NCBI GenBank assembly: GCA_036023115.1
Contig: JAYKKT010000087.1
Coordinates: 10,324,501-10,388,500, forward strand
Length of the DNA: 64,000 nt
DNA from: Brasenia schreberi
Taxonomy: Eukaryota > Streptophyta > Magnoliopsida > Nymphaeales > Cabombaceae
Reading direction: 5' to 3'
In this document: positions 1 through 12,349 of the stretch, in pieces
How positions within the stretch are numbered: position 1 is the stretch's first letter
How the letters are laid out: each line of letters begins with the position of its first letter
Translations under genes and position numbers: made by a program
Notes under the pieces: generated by a model
What the model saw: only the letters and a program-made list of their open reading frames with translations
What the model was told of the DNA's origin: nothing
Databases searched by the model: none

Positions 1-267
1 AAAAGACCAACGTAAATTTCTCTGTACTAGAACATGGATGCGCAAACATTCTGAAAGAAAGGTTTTGACATAAAAATACCATATACGTGCACATAACCCA
101 TTTATGATTATGTATTTCACACTTTTTAAGAAGCTATAATTCACCAAAAGTCCTTGAAGGATAAACGAGGGCTGAATGAATCAGCCAAGTTCCAAACCAT
201 ACCACTTGATGCTCAAGTTATCTTTCCATGATGCTGAAATATTTTAAGTGGGAAAGGAATAAGTTAC
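1..267 (-). other. Intron of the DUF3527 gene (partial)
   Basis: Sequence after the donor of the 268-2109 exon. I find no second DUF3527 exon here on the minus strand, so it is read as intron. Confidence 0.6.
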
Positions 268-2109
268 CTGTAAGAATAGATTAAATGATTTACATTCTTC
301 AACAGACTCATCTTGAGCTACACTTGTGTCCTTAGAACAGTGGTTGTCAAGAACTTTGAGCTGGCAGCCAATATCCCAACCACCACAATCACAATGCCCA
401 CCAGATCTCCATCTCTCAATAAGGCTCGTAAGTCCACCATCTTTAGTAAGTGGTCCGCCGTGAATGTCTTCAGGGACTAGAACAGTCATATCCACAACAG
501 ACTTGCCTTTATTTTTTAGTATGAAGTCATTCCCCTTACAAGATAATTTTGAGCCTGCAACCTCCAACTTCTTCAGAAATTTCAAACCCCAGCCCCCTAT
601 AGCCGACTCTTTGGTGCTCTTGTGATCTATACAACCTTTTACCAAAATTGCTACCAGCTGCAGGTTTGGTACCAGAAGATCCATAAAGGAGCTCTCCATT
701 CTTGATTTACCCGAGTTTTTCTGTGCATCAGGAACATATACACAAAAAGGGTCCTTAGAACTAGAGCCATGTTGAGGCGCCTTAGTATTAATATTATGAC
801 TGGGTGAATGTGATGCTCTAAAAATATCTGGGACTATGTTCTGTACCCCCCTAGCTTTCTTCACAACTGGATTAGCATGTTCCTTTCCCCTTTCCAATCC
901 TTCACTTACACCAAATAAGACATATTCTGTCTCAACAGACTTGAACTGATTTGGGTTATTCCAATCAATTGAAAGAGAGCTTGAGACTTTCATCCTACCA
1001 ACAACATCTGAAACACAACCAACACCATCAGTTTTCTTAGCATGACCACCGGCTTTGATAGAGAATAAATACACCCAGTCTAGAGACTTATCTTCTGAAG
1101 ACTCAATCTTTTGGGGTTTGGCTACATAAGTTTTTTCCTGATCATCCAAGGAAAATATAAAATGAGGGATCCCACCTTCCCAAACACAATGAAGCACTCC
1201 ACTTGAAACAGTCAAACAAGAAGGCAAATTGGATTTACATGAATCTGCAGTTCTGGAACTCGAACATGAAAGAATTACATCATCTGAAAGCTCCTGCCTG
1301 GTAAAATCTGAGTCATATCTTAGGTTTCCCACCGATTCCACATCTTGTGCAAGTGATGAAATACCACAATGTCCATCGGGGGAGCTATCAGAATCTGAGG
1401 GTCTTGCTTCCCTAGTTTCAATAGACTTTGACCTATCTGAGACAATGCTTTTGACTTGATCAGCTAACTGAATAAGCAATGGACTTCTTAAAATGCTTGA
1501 GACCTTTCCACTTCCATTAACAGCATTGACAGCCAGTGGTCCAACTGGGCTGATCGTTACACCCTTATGAAGGTTGTAGTTACTCTCCAAATGGGCGACT
1601 CTTATATTCTGAATTGTAAGCTTGTCCAACTCATTCGGAACCTTCATTCCCAATTTTTTTGCTTCTGAGCTCCCAAAGAGAAACTCCATCTTCGTTTTGA
1701 ACTTAATCAGATCCTTAAAGGATATTGAAGCCCTACATATTACGTTTAAAGGAGCACTGACCAATACATAATCCAGATTCCGAATTTGTTCTATTGTACG
1801 GCAACCACAATCTGCAAGTTCTTCATACCCAATGGAGCTTATATAGTTGGGATACCTATTCTCCCCTGTGGTCTGTTTCAGAAGGTAACCTTCGTAGGTA
1901 CTTCTTTCACTTGATACCTGCATACTCCTACAAGAATGTTGTTTTTCTAGAGCCTCACCTTCCATGGAAGCTGCTGATGACTCCTGTCTAACACCAACTT
2001 CACGAAATTCATTGGTATGAGCAGCATTACTATTTAGGCAAGTTTCTGATGGGTAAATCTCATGGGAGGAGCATTCATGTGCATCTGCAAAAGTCTCTTC
2101 CGTCTCCAT
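268..2109 (-). CDS. DUF3527 plant protein, 5' coding exon (gene runs off the window)
   Basis: Long open exon of about 614 codons starting at ATG 2109. The C-terminal part carries the hallmark stretch of the plant family DUF3527 (PF12043): an ERWRSGGHCDCGGWDIGC block about 40 residues before the exon end. An earlier conserved block reads KLTIQNIRVAHLESNYNLHKG followed by GVTISPVGPLAVNAVNGSGK. The molecular function of the family is unknown. The frame stays open to 244, but a good donor (CTTACAG|GTAACTT on the minus strand) ends the exon at 268. Family members continue after this point with another conserved segment, which is not found in 1-267, so the 3' exon or exons lie outside the window. 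The middle (about residues 215-290) is rich in Ser/Asp and probably disordered. The start codon is the first Met of the frame; an upstream non-coding exon is possible. Family call is sure, exact start less so. Confidence 0.88.
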
Positions 2110-2972
2110 GAGAGGAACAAATGAAAACCATTCAGTGTCAAATGAAACTGTAATAAATGCTGCAGCTTGTCTAGATTGTCATAACCTGCACAACACCCAT
2201 GCATCTTCAAATTATTTCCCAATATTACTTGCATTCATCATCATGGGGATGGTTTCCGATTTCTATTGGCCCTCTAACACAGGCATGATCATGGATAAAC
2301 GCAATAAGGGTTATGAGAAGCAATATAGTAATACACAACATAAATATACAGGCTAAGAACCACAAGCATCTGCCCTTGAGCAATGTGTTAACCTCAAAAC
2401 CAGCATAAATTAGCAGTTCAGATATTAAGATGTCATAAAACAAGGAAACCACGGCACCAGTATTGAGGTGAAAACTGAATTTACCGATCAAACTTGTTGA
2501 TAAAGAGCAGCCCAGATAGAAACTGGTCGTGAATTGGTAACTTTAATGGTTGTATGATGATAGAATTGATAGCATATCCTTGCAATTGCTTTCAATATAA
2601 CACGTAAAATTAACGGACAAGCATAAATGGCGTGGAAAATCTTAAAGAGTCCATCTAGGCAAAAATTACCAGATCAGACAATAAAAAATGTATAGCAGAT
2701 TCTGTCAATTTTAATAAACCTTAAGTTAAAATTACTTAAATGCCACAAAGCAAGATATCTATAGTTGATTCTTAGGTACCACATATTATGTTTAAGAAAA
2801 TTGGCACCCTACGACACAACTTATGTGCAAAAAGAGTGATAGATTCAACTTCAGATAAAATGAAACTTGCCTTTCATCATGCTTCCTCGTGAATGCAAAG
2901 AGATCTTCACATAACAGAAAAAACTTGATACTTTTTGACAAATATCAGTAACCTTATAGAGAACCAAACTGC
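2110..2972. other. 5' flank or 5' UTR/intron of the DUF3527 gene
   Basis: Upstream side of the DUF3527 start on the minus strand. There is a plausible acceptor (TTGTGCAG|GTTATG, minus strand, near 2188) that could end a 5'-UTR intron. No other coding signal is seen. Short ORFs here have no recognisable similarity. Confidence 0.4.
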
Positions 2973-2988
2973 CAAAGTTTAATGGTTA

Positions 2989-5900
2989 CAACAACAACAA
3001 CAACTAAGCCTTTTCCCATACTAGATGGGGTCGGCTACATGGATTCTTTGTTTCCACAGAGCCCTATCATGTGCAATGTTAACAGTTAACTCACAATAAG
3101 TTAGATCATTCTTTATTGTTTCTTTCCAACACTTTTGTGGTCGTCCTCTACCTCTTTTAATACTTTCAAAATTTAGTTTTTCATACATTCTTACAGGTTC
3201 TTCTTTTGATCTTCTTTCTATATGTCCAAACCATCTAAAATGATATTCTCTCATTTTATCCTCTATTGATGTCACTCCTAATTTGTTTCTAATAACCTCA
3301 TTATGTATAAGATCTTTTCTTGTATGACCACTCATCTATCTCAACATCTTCATTTCTGTCACATACATCTTTTGTACATGTTGATTGATTAACTGCCCAA
3401 CACTCATAACCATAAAACATGGCATGTCTGATTGTTGCTCTATAATATTTACCTTTTAACTTTAATGGTATCTTCTTATCACAAAGAATATCACTTGATG
3501 CTCCTCTCCATTTTAACCAACCAGCATTAATTCTATACATAACATCTCCATCAATTCTTCCATCACTCTGAAAAATTGACCCTAGTTATTTAAAACTTTC
3601 CTTTCGGGGGATGCAATGTGTGCCAATTTTAATTTCTATGTCCTATGAGGTAACCAAATGATCAAACTTACATTCCATATATTTTGTCTTTGTTTTACTA
3701 AGTTTGAGGCATTTGCTTTTTAATGTTTCTCTTCACAGTTCAAATTTTCTATTAACTTTTTCCTTAGACTCCTCCACTATTACAATGTCATATGCAAATA
3801 ACATACACCAAGGTACTTCATCTTGAATATGTTTTGTTAACTCACCAATCATCATTATAAATAAGTATGGACTTAAAGTTGATCCTTGATGTAACCCAAT
3901 ATTAACTTCAAAGAAGTCTGTCATTCCTTCATGAGTCCTCACACATGTTTTTGCACCATCATACATGTCTCTTATAAGGTTAATGTATGTCAATGGGATA
4001 CCTCTTTTTTATAAAGTTCTCCAAAGAACCTCCCTCGATACCCTATCATAAGTTTTTTCTAGATCAATAAATATGATGTCAAGGTCTTTCTTTTTTGCTC
4101 TAAAATATTCTATAAGACGTCTCAAAAGGTGAATCACTTCAACAATAGATTTGCCTGACATGAATCTAAATTGGTTCTCTATTGTACTTGATACTTATCT
4201 TAACCTACGTTCAATAATTCTTTCCCACAATTTCATAGTATGACTCATTAACTTGATACCTCGATAATTCACACAATTTTGAATGTCTTCCTTGTTCTTA
4301 TATATGGGTATAAGTGTACTCGTTCTCCATTCCTCGGGCATCTTTTGGTTTCTCCATATTTCATTAAATAGTCTTGTGAGCCAAGTGATTCTTATTTCTC
4401 CTAGTATTTTCCAAACTTCTATAGGAATATTGTCTCATCCTACCGATTTACCACCCTTCATATGTTTAAGAGCCTCTTTGACTTCATTCTTTTGAATACG
4501 TCGATAGAAATTGTGGTTTATATACTTTTCTGATTTGGCTAACTCTCCTAAGCTAATACTAATATCTTTAGTTTCATTAAAAAGCTTATAAAAATAAATT
4601 TTCCATCTATTTCTTATATCATCATTTGCCACTAGAATTTTTTCATCCTCGTCTTTGATGCATCTAACATAATTAAGATCTTTTGTTTTCTTATCTATAG
4701 CCCTAGCTATCCTAAAAATATCTCTTTCACCCTTTTTTGAGTTGAGTTTTTTATATAAATCCTCCCAAATTTTAACTTTTGCTTCACTGACGGCCTTTTT
4801 CACTTCCTTTTTTGCTTTCTTATAAGTCTCTAAAGTTTCATTAGTTTTCTTAGCATAATGCAATTTGTAACATGCCCTCTTTGCCTTGATTTTATTTTGC
4901 ACTACTTCACTCCACCACCAAGCTTTTTCTTTGTGTCTGTACACCTCCATTAGATACACCTAACACATCTTTCGCCACTCTTCTAATATGTATAGTCATA
5001 TTGTTCCACATATCACAAGGTGTACCAACATAATTCCAAATATCTCCTTGAAGGACTTTCTGTTTAAATATATCTTCTTTCTCGCTTTTGAGGTTCTACC
5101 ATTTAGTCTGAATAGCTCGATGCACTCTTTTCTTCTTTGTCCATTTTTTTTATTTGTAAATCTATAACTAAAAATCGATGTTGGGTGGTTAAGCTTTCTC
5201 CTGTAATTACCTTGCAATCTTTACAACACGCTCTATCTTTTTTTCTACAAATAAAGTAATCGATTTGGGTTTGTGATAAGCCACTCTTATAAGTTATTAA
5301 ATGTTCATCTCATTTTTTGAAGATTGTATTGACTATAAAGAGATCAAATGCCATAGCAAAATTTAAAATCTCCCTACCTTCCTCATTTATATCCCCAAAA
5401 CCAAAGTTTCCATGAATATCTTGATATCTTAATGCCTCTTTACCGACATGTTCATATAAGTCTCCTCCTAAACAAATCATCTCCATTTGTGGAATCCTTT
5501 GAATCGCCTTATCTAACTCATCCCAAAAAAGTTGTCTTTATACTATCTTCTAGTCCTACTTGGAGTGCGTAAGCACAAACTATATTCAAAACTTATGCTC
5601 CTAACACTAATTTCAACGTCATGATTCGGTCACCATATCGTTGTATGTCTACTACACTATCCTTTAAATCTTTATTTATGATAATACCAACTCCGTTTCA
5701 AGCCTTTTCTTTCCTTACCTAAGTACCATAATTTAAAACTGGTATCCTCTATCTCTTGTAAACATAGAATATGAATCTTTCTAAATCATAGTATCTACCA
5801 CCTCCATTAGCTTACCGGATAATGTTATGATATTCTAAGAACCAATACGAATCTTATTATCTAGGACTAGCTTTCTTACCCCCCGCATCCATCCATATTG

Positions 5901-6242
5901 AAAATGTGAAGACCCTCTCTGTAAATTATTCACTACATTTGGGCGGTAATGTAGCGGGACTAATTTCTTTACCCATACCCGTCCATGATGTGGGAACCCT
6001 CTCTGCAATTGATTCACTACATTCGGGCGAAAATATAGTGACCCTTCCTTACTTATCACGGCATTTGAGCTCTACAGCGTGTCGCTAGGTGGGGATGCCT
6101 CAAAAAAATGTTCATATGTAATCCATGGTATAAAAATCCGATAAAGTTTTATGTTGACAGTCGAAAGCCTAACACAACCCTCCTCCTTTATCCGGGCTTG
6201 GGACTGGCAATGCAAGGGTGATCCCTTACATGGGCAAAGTTT
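2989..6242 (-). mobile_element. RTE-type non-LTR retrotransposon (LINE), full length, inactive (copy 1)
   Basis: The 3254-bp element is flanked by a perfect 16-bp target duplication, CAAAGTTTAATGGTTA, at 2973-2988 and 6243-6258. On the minus strand it begins near 6242 with a GC-richer leader. It then encodes an AP-type endonuclease region (about 5.9-5.2 kb), a reverse transcriptase region (about 4.96-3.7 kb) and a C-terminal domain (3335-3021, with a short GRGRPQKCWKETI motif). It ends in a (TTG)n tail, seen as (CAA)n at 2989-3003. These are features of plant RTE-clade LINEs. It is dead: the frame is broken by many stops and frameshifts, and the catalytic FADD box of the RT reads FAYD (near 3800). 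The tail abuts the 5' flank of the DUF3527 gene about 0.86 kb upstream of its ATG. The companion copy at 19170-22422 has nearly the same length. Confidence 0.93.
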
Positions 6243-6258
6243 CAAAGTTTAATGGTTA

Positions 6259-7075
6259 ATTGAATATAATCATTCTGTGGCCAAATTATTGTCTATTGAC
6301 GTTGTTTGCAGGATTAAGATTGACAAAAACGATTCCTGCATACATCTTTATTGACAAGCATATAAGTTCCTAGAAGCTTGTAAAGATTAATACGCCCGTG
6401 AGTCGAGATAAACCATATGAGTTCTTAGATGCTTACCAACATAGATGAGAAAACGTCTCTCTCTATGGAACTATTTTTATCACTGTTCGAAAAATAAAAC
6501 CTAAGGCACCCAACAAGAACCAATTCTCCCAATGGGTCAGAACAAAGAAAATCATATATATACTTATGGAGGAAAATCGAGATATAAAAACGAATAACCG
6601 ACAACAAACAACCCCAAGAAATTCTCTTCCCTACCTTCTTTGTCACTTCACAGTTCCGGATTCAGAATTTCAAGCTATCAATTCCAAATCTACGCACATT
6701 AACTAACCCGCCATCCTCCTGCAGAGAAGAAAATGAACAAAAGTTCCATAATTTCAATCGGAGAACCAGAAATGTGCACAGACTAACCAACAACCGAATC
6801 CCCACCGTCCTCCTTATCCTTCTCACAAGCCAAGCATTACCAACATCAAAATCCTCAAATTCTCAGACACCATTAATAACAACCAACTTTCCAGCCACTG
6901 TATGGTTTAATGCCTTCCGCTGAAAAAAAAAAATCATAAAACATTGCAAAAGCCCAATACTCTGACCAGCTTTTAGGCCAAAAAGAAAGGTCGGTCGCAG
7001 TGAAAACTGACATAAAAGGAGGAGGAAAGAAGACACGCCGAAACGATGGGTGAGGTCAGTCATGTGTAAGCCAAA
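6259..7075. other. Intergenic, nothing recognised
   Basis: No coding frame with family similarity. Only short chance ORFs are present. Confidence 0.4.

Positions 7076-7160
<85 letters not shown>
7076..7160. repeat. Compound microsatellite (CA)n(TA)n
   Basis: About 13 CA units (7076-7101) run directly into about 29 TA units (7102-7160). A separate (CT)n run lies at 7325-7344. Confidence 0.95.
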
Positions 7161-7163
<3 letters not shown>

Positions 7164-8365
7164 GAGACACGACGATTCATGCGTTATCCGAATCCGGTAA
7201 AACTCCAGCAAAACGAAAATGGTTTGAAGGAAAAAGAAGTGCACCGCTATCCTCCTTACTCCTTCGTCAAAACTCTGCCACTGTCGTGCGTTTTATCTTT
7301 CTACTGCAATTGACTAAGACGACCCTCTCTCTCTCTCTCTCTCTGCTGCAATTTCAAATCACCGAGAGTGTTCAAACCTTTTTCCGTGAACACAAGAAAG
7401 ACGCTCGTTTTGCGCTCCAAGAGAAATGTCCCGCACATACCAGGTCTCCTTTGCTGGACGATATTGCCTTTATTACCAACAAGCCCCGCGAGGTGTTGGA
7501 TTCTGGTTTTATGGCTCAACCGTACGGTTGCCACTCTTCTTTTCATACTTTAGTTTGAGTGCCTAACTTGCAGCGAATTCCGCATTACTGCTTAGATTGC
7601 CAAATATTCTCTAAATTTATACCCTTGACATATTATCTACAATGCCAAACTTTTTCATTTGACTTCTTCAATGTAATGCTTAGTTAGCCATGAGCACAAT
7701 AAACGGCACATGCACCTGTGTGCATAAAATTGTGTACTTATATACCATATTTTATGATTATACAAATATGAGCTGGTTAGAATAGAGAGCATGATCTAGG
7801 TGTTGTTTGTGACAAGAATATGCCACTGAGATTGAAAATATAAGTACTAAGATAGAAGGAATATTGGAATCTCAAGTTTCATGCAATATATGATGTCAAG
7901 GTAGATGTACGTGCACACTAAAAAAGGATCAATGTCATTAATAAGATTATTAGAGAAAAGTTAGTTTGACTATTGTAAAACTTAAAAAATAATTCAACAA
8001 TGTCTTATTGGATTAGGCTTCGCGCTTCTTCTATACAGCGTGTATCTTTGTAATTATATTTTTTATTTTTTATTATACGAGGAAGTCGAAGTCTAACCCA
8101 TACCAACCCATTCACCCTCTGAGAGTCTAACTACTTAGAGGAATGATGCTAGAGTGTCCTTCCATTGAGCTTATGCATGACTAGGTCGAAAGTTCAATAC
8201 CCAAGGTAATAACATTATGCTCAGACTTCGATCCCCTCGGTCATTATAAGCATTATTAGTATGATGAGATGTGTTTATTTATCTATAGCTCGACTCAAAA
8301 CAAAAAAAAGAAAGGATCTTAGAGTATATAGGGTAGCGTTAGATAAATGATTCATTCATAATAAT
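7161..8365. other. Intergenic with a short (CT)n run
   Basis: Apart from the (CT)10 run at 7325-7344 I see no gene or recognisable element. Small ORFs at 7286-7558 are open on both strands without similarity to a known family. Confidence 0.4.
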
Positions 8366-8490
8366 TTTTTTCTTCTTTCTTTTGCTACAATGAGGAGACA
8401 GAAGCCAGGTATGAATGTCCGAGGAATCGAACTTACAACCTACAATTTGTGAGCCAAGTCTACTAGCGAGGTGAGCTATCGCTTCAAAGC
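8366..8490 (-). mobile_element. tRNA-derived SINE-like element
   Basis: Read on the minus strand, an A-box-like GATAGCTCACCTCG (8480-8467) is followed by a B-box-like AAGTTCGATTCC (8434-8423), and the element ends in a T/A run seen as ttttttt at 8367-8374. Spacing fits a Pol III internal promoter. Flanks show only an imperfect CAT(T)CATAAT match, so ends are approximate. Confidence 0.5.
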
Positions 8491-9952
8491 CATGACATCA
8501 TAATCTATTGTGTGGATGATAATGTCTCCCAACCAAGATTTGAGCTAATTATTTTAGTCAATAATTAGGCAAGTTTGGTATGGTATAAGATTTTCATGAA
8601 TGCATGTTACTTGTAAATGCATATATTGCATGAATACATTGAACTACTTTAATTAGAAAGAGATGGAAAACTATATTATATGACCTAACTACATATGAAT
8701 TAGACAACTAACTTATCGTCGAGATAAGGACCATAGATTACATTTCAAATGCACTTTATATTTGATCTTATCGCATACCTAAGTACGTTGGCTGTAGACA
8801 AGGGTGGCTCATGGGTGAGGCCACTAAGGTTATTACGGCCCCCAAATTTTAAATTCATAACATTATCAATTTTGTAGGCTCCAAAACTTAATCGATACTT
8901 ACAATATCCAATAAAACAGCAAAATTTTTAGAATTGGCTTTGGCCTTGAACTTGGGTCGACCCACACGGAACCCATTGTTAACATGGAACCAAGAATAAG
9001 TCAAATTTGAGTCAGCCATATTGGGGGGAGGTGGGCCGTAGAAACTAAACCCAAGGGTTTCACACAAAAAATCAAGTGCTTCCTTCTCTTTCATATTACT
9101 AGTTTATCTCTTACAAAAATTCAAGCACAACAATACTCACGAATCAAATACGAAACTATAGTTCTTTATAATCATGATTATAAGTTTATGTGGGTCTAAG
9201 CCTATAATTCTAGTATTAAGAACCTGACCCTACGAATAAAAAAACCCGAAATAAACATTAGAGCATAATGAACCTTCAAAATCAGTTTCCAATCTAGGCT
9301 AGGGTTAGTTTGGTAAAATTCAACCAAACGAAAAAAAACCTAACTGGACTTGGAAGTCACGGAAAATGTTAATTGAGAAAATCTTTAAACATTATAGGGG
9401 TATTATTGGCACTTAAAGTGATTTTTTCACGTAGCCGTTACTACGATGTCAAATTGTTGGACTCTAAGGAGCATATGAGACATTGTGTCACAACCTCTTT
9501 TTTTAACCAATAATCCCGAGGAGTACTGGTTTAAATGACCAAACTGCCCTAGAAGACAAATACTCCACAGGAGAGTTGTCATTTTCAAGGATGTGAACAA
9601 AATCACCAAAAGCTGCCATCTCAATTTTTAAAAATTTAAATAAATGTCCGTTTCATGAAATTACGGGGAAGGCTGTTTTCTTTTGATTGACGAGAGTACC
9701 CTCCTACCCAGTAACTAATGTGTTGGATATTAAGATTGGACCTGCATCGGATCCAAACCTTCATTAGACAGTCAAACGTTGGGATCCACAATGCTACGAC
9801 ATGCACTGCAAGTGGCTGGACCTGTGGCTTTCTCTTCTTTTAGCTGGTTATGAATCTGAATCAGGTATAATGGATCTAAGTGTTTGATTACGAGATCTGG
9901 AACTGAAGCTATAGTTTCACCTAATCAAACATGAGCATGTAGTGAAAAAGAG
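8491..9952. other. Intergenic, nothing recognised
   Basis: Short chance ORFs (for example 8888-9094 minus) show no known domain. The 9880-9950 part resembles one end of a dispersed repeat with a GTTTGATTAC motif that also appears near 10.3, 14.5, 18.0 and 25.2 kb. Confidence 0.35.
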
Positions 9953-9964
9953 TTGTATGATCCC

Positions 9965-10096
9965 TTACCAAGAGTATTAGCTCAACAACAGGGTGCTCTA
10001 GCGTTGTTGTTGCTGGTGAGGAGTTCGACTCCTTCGAAAGTATATGTGTGTGTGTTAGGCTTCAGCCTCCTCTTCTAACCCCTTAAAAAAAACCAC
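9965..10096 (+). mobile_element. SINE with 12-bp target duplication
   Basis: A 132-bp insertion between perfect copies of TTGTATGATCCC at 9953-9964 and 10097-10108. It has an A-box-like TTAGCTCAACAACAGG near 9978, a B-box-like GAGTTCGACTCC at 10021-10032 and an A-rich 3' end (TAAAAAAAA). This is the best-defined copy of a SINE family with at least six other candidates in the window. Confidence 0.75.
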
Positions 10097-10108
10097 TTGT
10101 ATGATCCC

Positions 10109-11686
10109 GTATTTTACTCGATTATAAGACTCATCATCAGTTCGAAAGTTTCAACTTTACAATCAAACACTCCTCAAAAGACAATTAGTAACTGATTGGA
10201 CTAATGACAAGAAATCCAAAACAGTAGAATTGAAACGTATCCGTAGAAAATTTTAGGTGTTTACAATGACACATAAAACTATGAAACTTCTCGTCGTATC
10301 AAATGCAACCTGATGTGTAGTAGGACTCTACTTTTTACCCAATTACAAGGCCCATCAGTGACCCACCTTTAGACTGGAACTTGGGTTCGAGTTCAGCAGT
10401 CTCGGAATAACAATAATACAACCCGAATGGGTTATCAGTCTGTGACTAGTCTAAGAGCAAGGATGCGATCCAAGACGATAGAATTCCCACCAATGTATTG
10501 GTTTAGTTTGATCCAACAAATGAACGTGGGCACCAAAAACTAGGTTCATTTATGGATAGGAGGGGCTCTCGTCGGCTCCCGTTGTAAACAATCACACACA
10601 CACACACACATACAAAAAGGAGTTGATAACATCATGAAAAGAAAAACCTTTTGCGCCAATGTGCATTATATGAGATGAGATCTCACCCAACTATTTCTTT
10701 TGATTATCACCGAGGCTGAAGGCTTCACTTCATTAAGAATGAGGCCATCATGGTACTTTCTTTATCAAATGAGATAGTGTGCAATATATATATATATATA
10801 CATATACATATACACATATATACATATACATATATATATACATATATATATATATATATGATGTGAGAGAGTGAGAAGAATATATATTAAATACCATTCC
10901 TTAGAAAGTGCTCTAAAGATTCTGAAAGCTTGCTGGTCCCCTTCTGCTGGTTTTCCAATGTTTGTTTGGGAATATGATGCAAAGGAAGTGAGTTGAAGAT
11001 TCCAACTTTATCACAAGTCTGAATATTTTTTTCCTTTTATCAAACCTTATCTTATATAATATCTCTCTTGCATCATTTCGTAATCTATCACAGGCTGTAC
11101 ACCGATTAACTAAAAAATGCACAGAAGCAACATTGAGTCTGTTTCGTGATGGCGTTGCTCGACCGTTTGTTGAATACAATCGAATTCGTCTCTCACAATT
11201 CATCTTTTAAAATCAATGAAAAACTGAAGAAATCTCAAATATAAATTATGATAAAATCCCGTATGTAATAGGAACCAATACCCTTTTACAACCTAGTGAC
11301 CAAAATGCGGAGAGGAACCATTTACACAGACACAATAATACAATACTAATGTAAGAGGAACACTTTACATTGACACATCAAATGCGATATAATGACATTA
11401 ATATGGATCTCAAATAATTTAAATCCAAATCCACTACTACAACTAGGATCTAAATAACTTTAAACCAAATCTAATCTAAATCAAGAATGGTATTTCTAAG
11501 TCTAAATCCATGTGTCATGTAGATCACAGGCTATCGACATCTGATCAACCGTGTGACAACATCCTATGTTAGATCCTAGCAGTCCATTATTTTTTTTTAA
11601 AGGTGAGGCAAAAATGTCACGGGCTCAATAACAATCCACGGCTTAAACCGTAAACTATGATTATAGCCTATGGCTGCTGCGGTATC
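10109..11686. other. Intergenic with microsatellites
   Basis: Contains (CA)10 at 10592-10611 and an impure AT/ATAC tract at about 10784-10860. The minus-strand ORF at 10913-11203 (96 codons) has no recognisable similarity and is not called as a gene. Confidence 0.4.
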
Positions 11687-11780
11687 TTTTTTTTTTGCAC
11701 AATGAAAAGGCTAAAGCCAAATGCATGGCCTCGGTGTTGAACTCATGACCTTTAGCATGTGAGCTATTGCTCAATGTGCG
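11687..11780 (-). mobile_element. tRNA-derived SINE-like element, oligo(A) tailed
   Basis: On the minus strand an AATAGCTCACATG A-box-like motif (about 11769-11756) precedes ATGAGTTCAACACCG (11746-11732), and the element ends in an A run (t-run at 11689-11698). It has the same organisation as the SINE at 9965-10096. No target duplication found. Confidence 0.5.
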
Positions 11781-12313
11781 TATAAGCGAAAAGTGGTGGT
11801 TTAGACAGCAAAAGTTCGATGTAATATGAGAACAATAAGCGAAATGTCAAATGAGAAATAATCTGATTCAGGACCGAGCCGTACCTTTTTTGCTGATTCG
11901 GCTGGTTCGAACCAAATGGTTGATTCAGGCCAGCCTCTGAACCGCCAAGTGTTGGATCAAGAAGTTGCTGTTTTGATTCAAATACGTCCATTAATGTGTG
12001 GATTGACAAAACTCACTCAACTAGGCCTTGCCGACTTATCCACATAAATTGCATGGACTTTATTGCATGACTACTAACCAACGATTGAAACTTGAAAGTG
12101 ACATATAAAATATATATAAAAGAGAGAGAGAGAAACTTAGCTTTTTAATCTTGATACATATTATTGTTATCAATACTGTTTTGTTCTTATTAATTAATAT
12201 TCTTCTTGTTATTATTGGTAGTAGTATTGTTCTCATTATTATTGTTATGTCACTAGTGTCATTATTATGGAGAGAGGGATTTCAATGTTTTATTTTAAAA
12301 ATGTAGTATTTGT

Positions 12314-12349
<36 letters not shown>

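Noticed and set aside
10913..11203. 96-codon minus ORF
   Set aside because: No similarity or gene context; length is compatible with chance.
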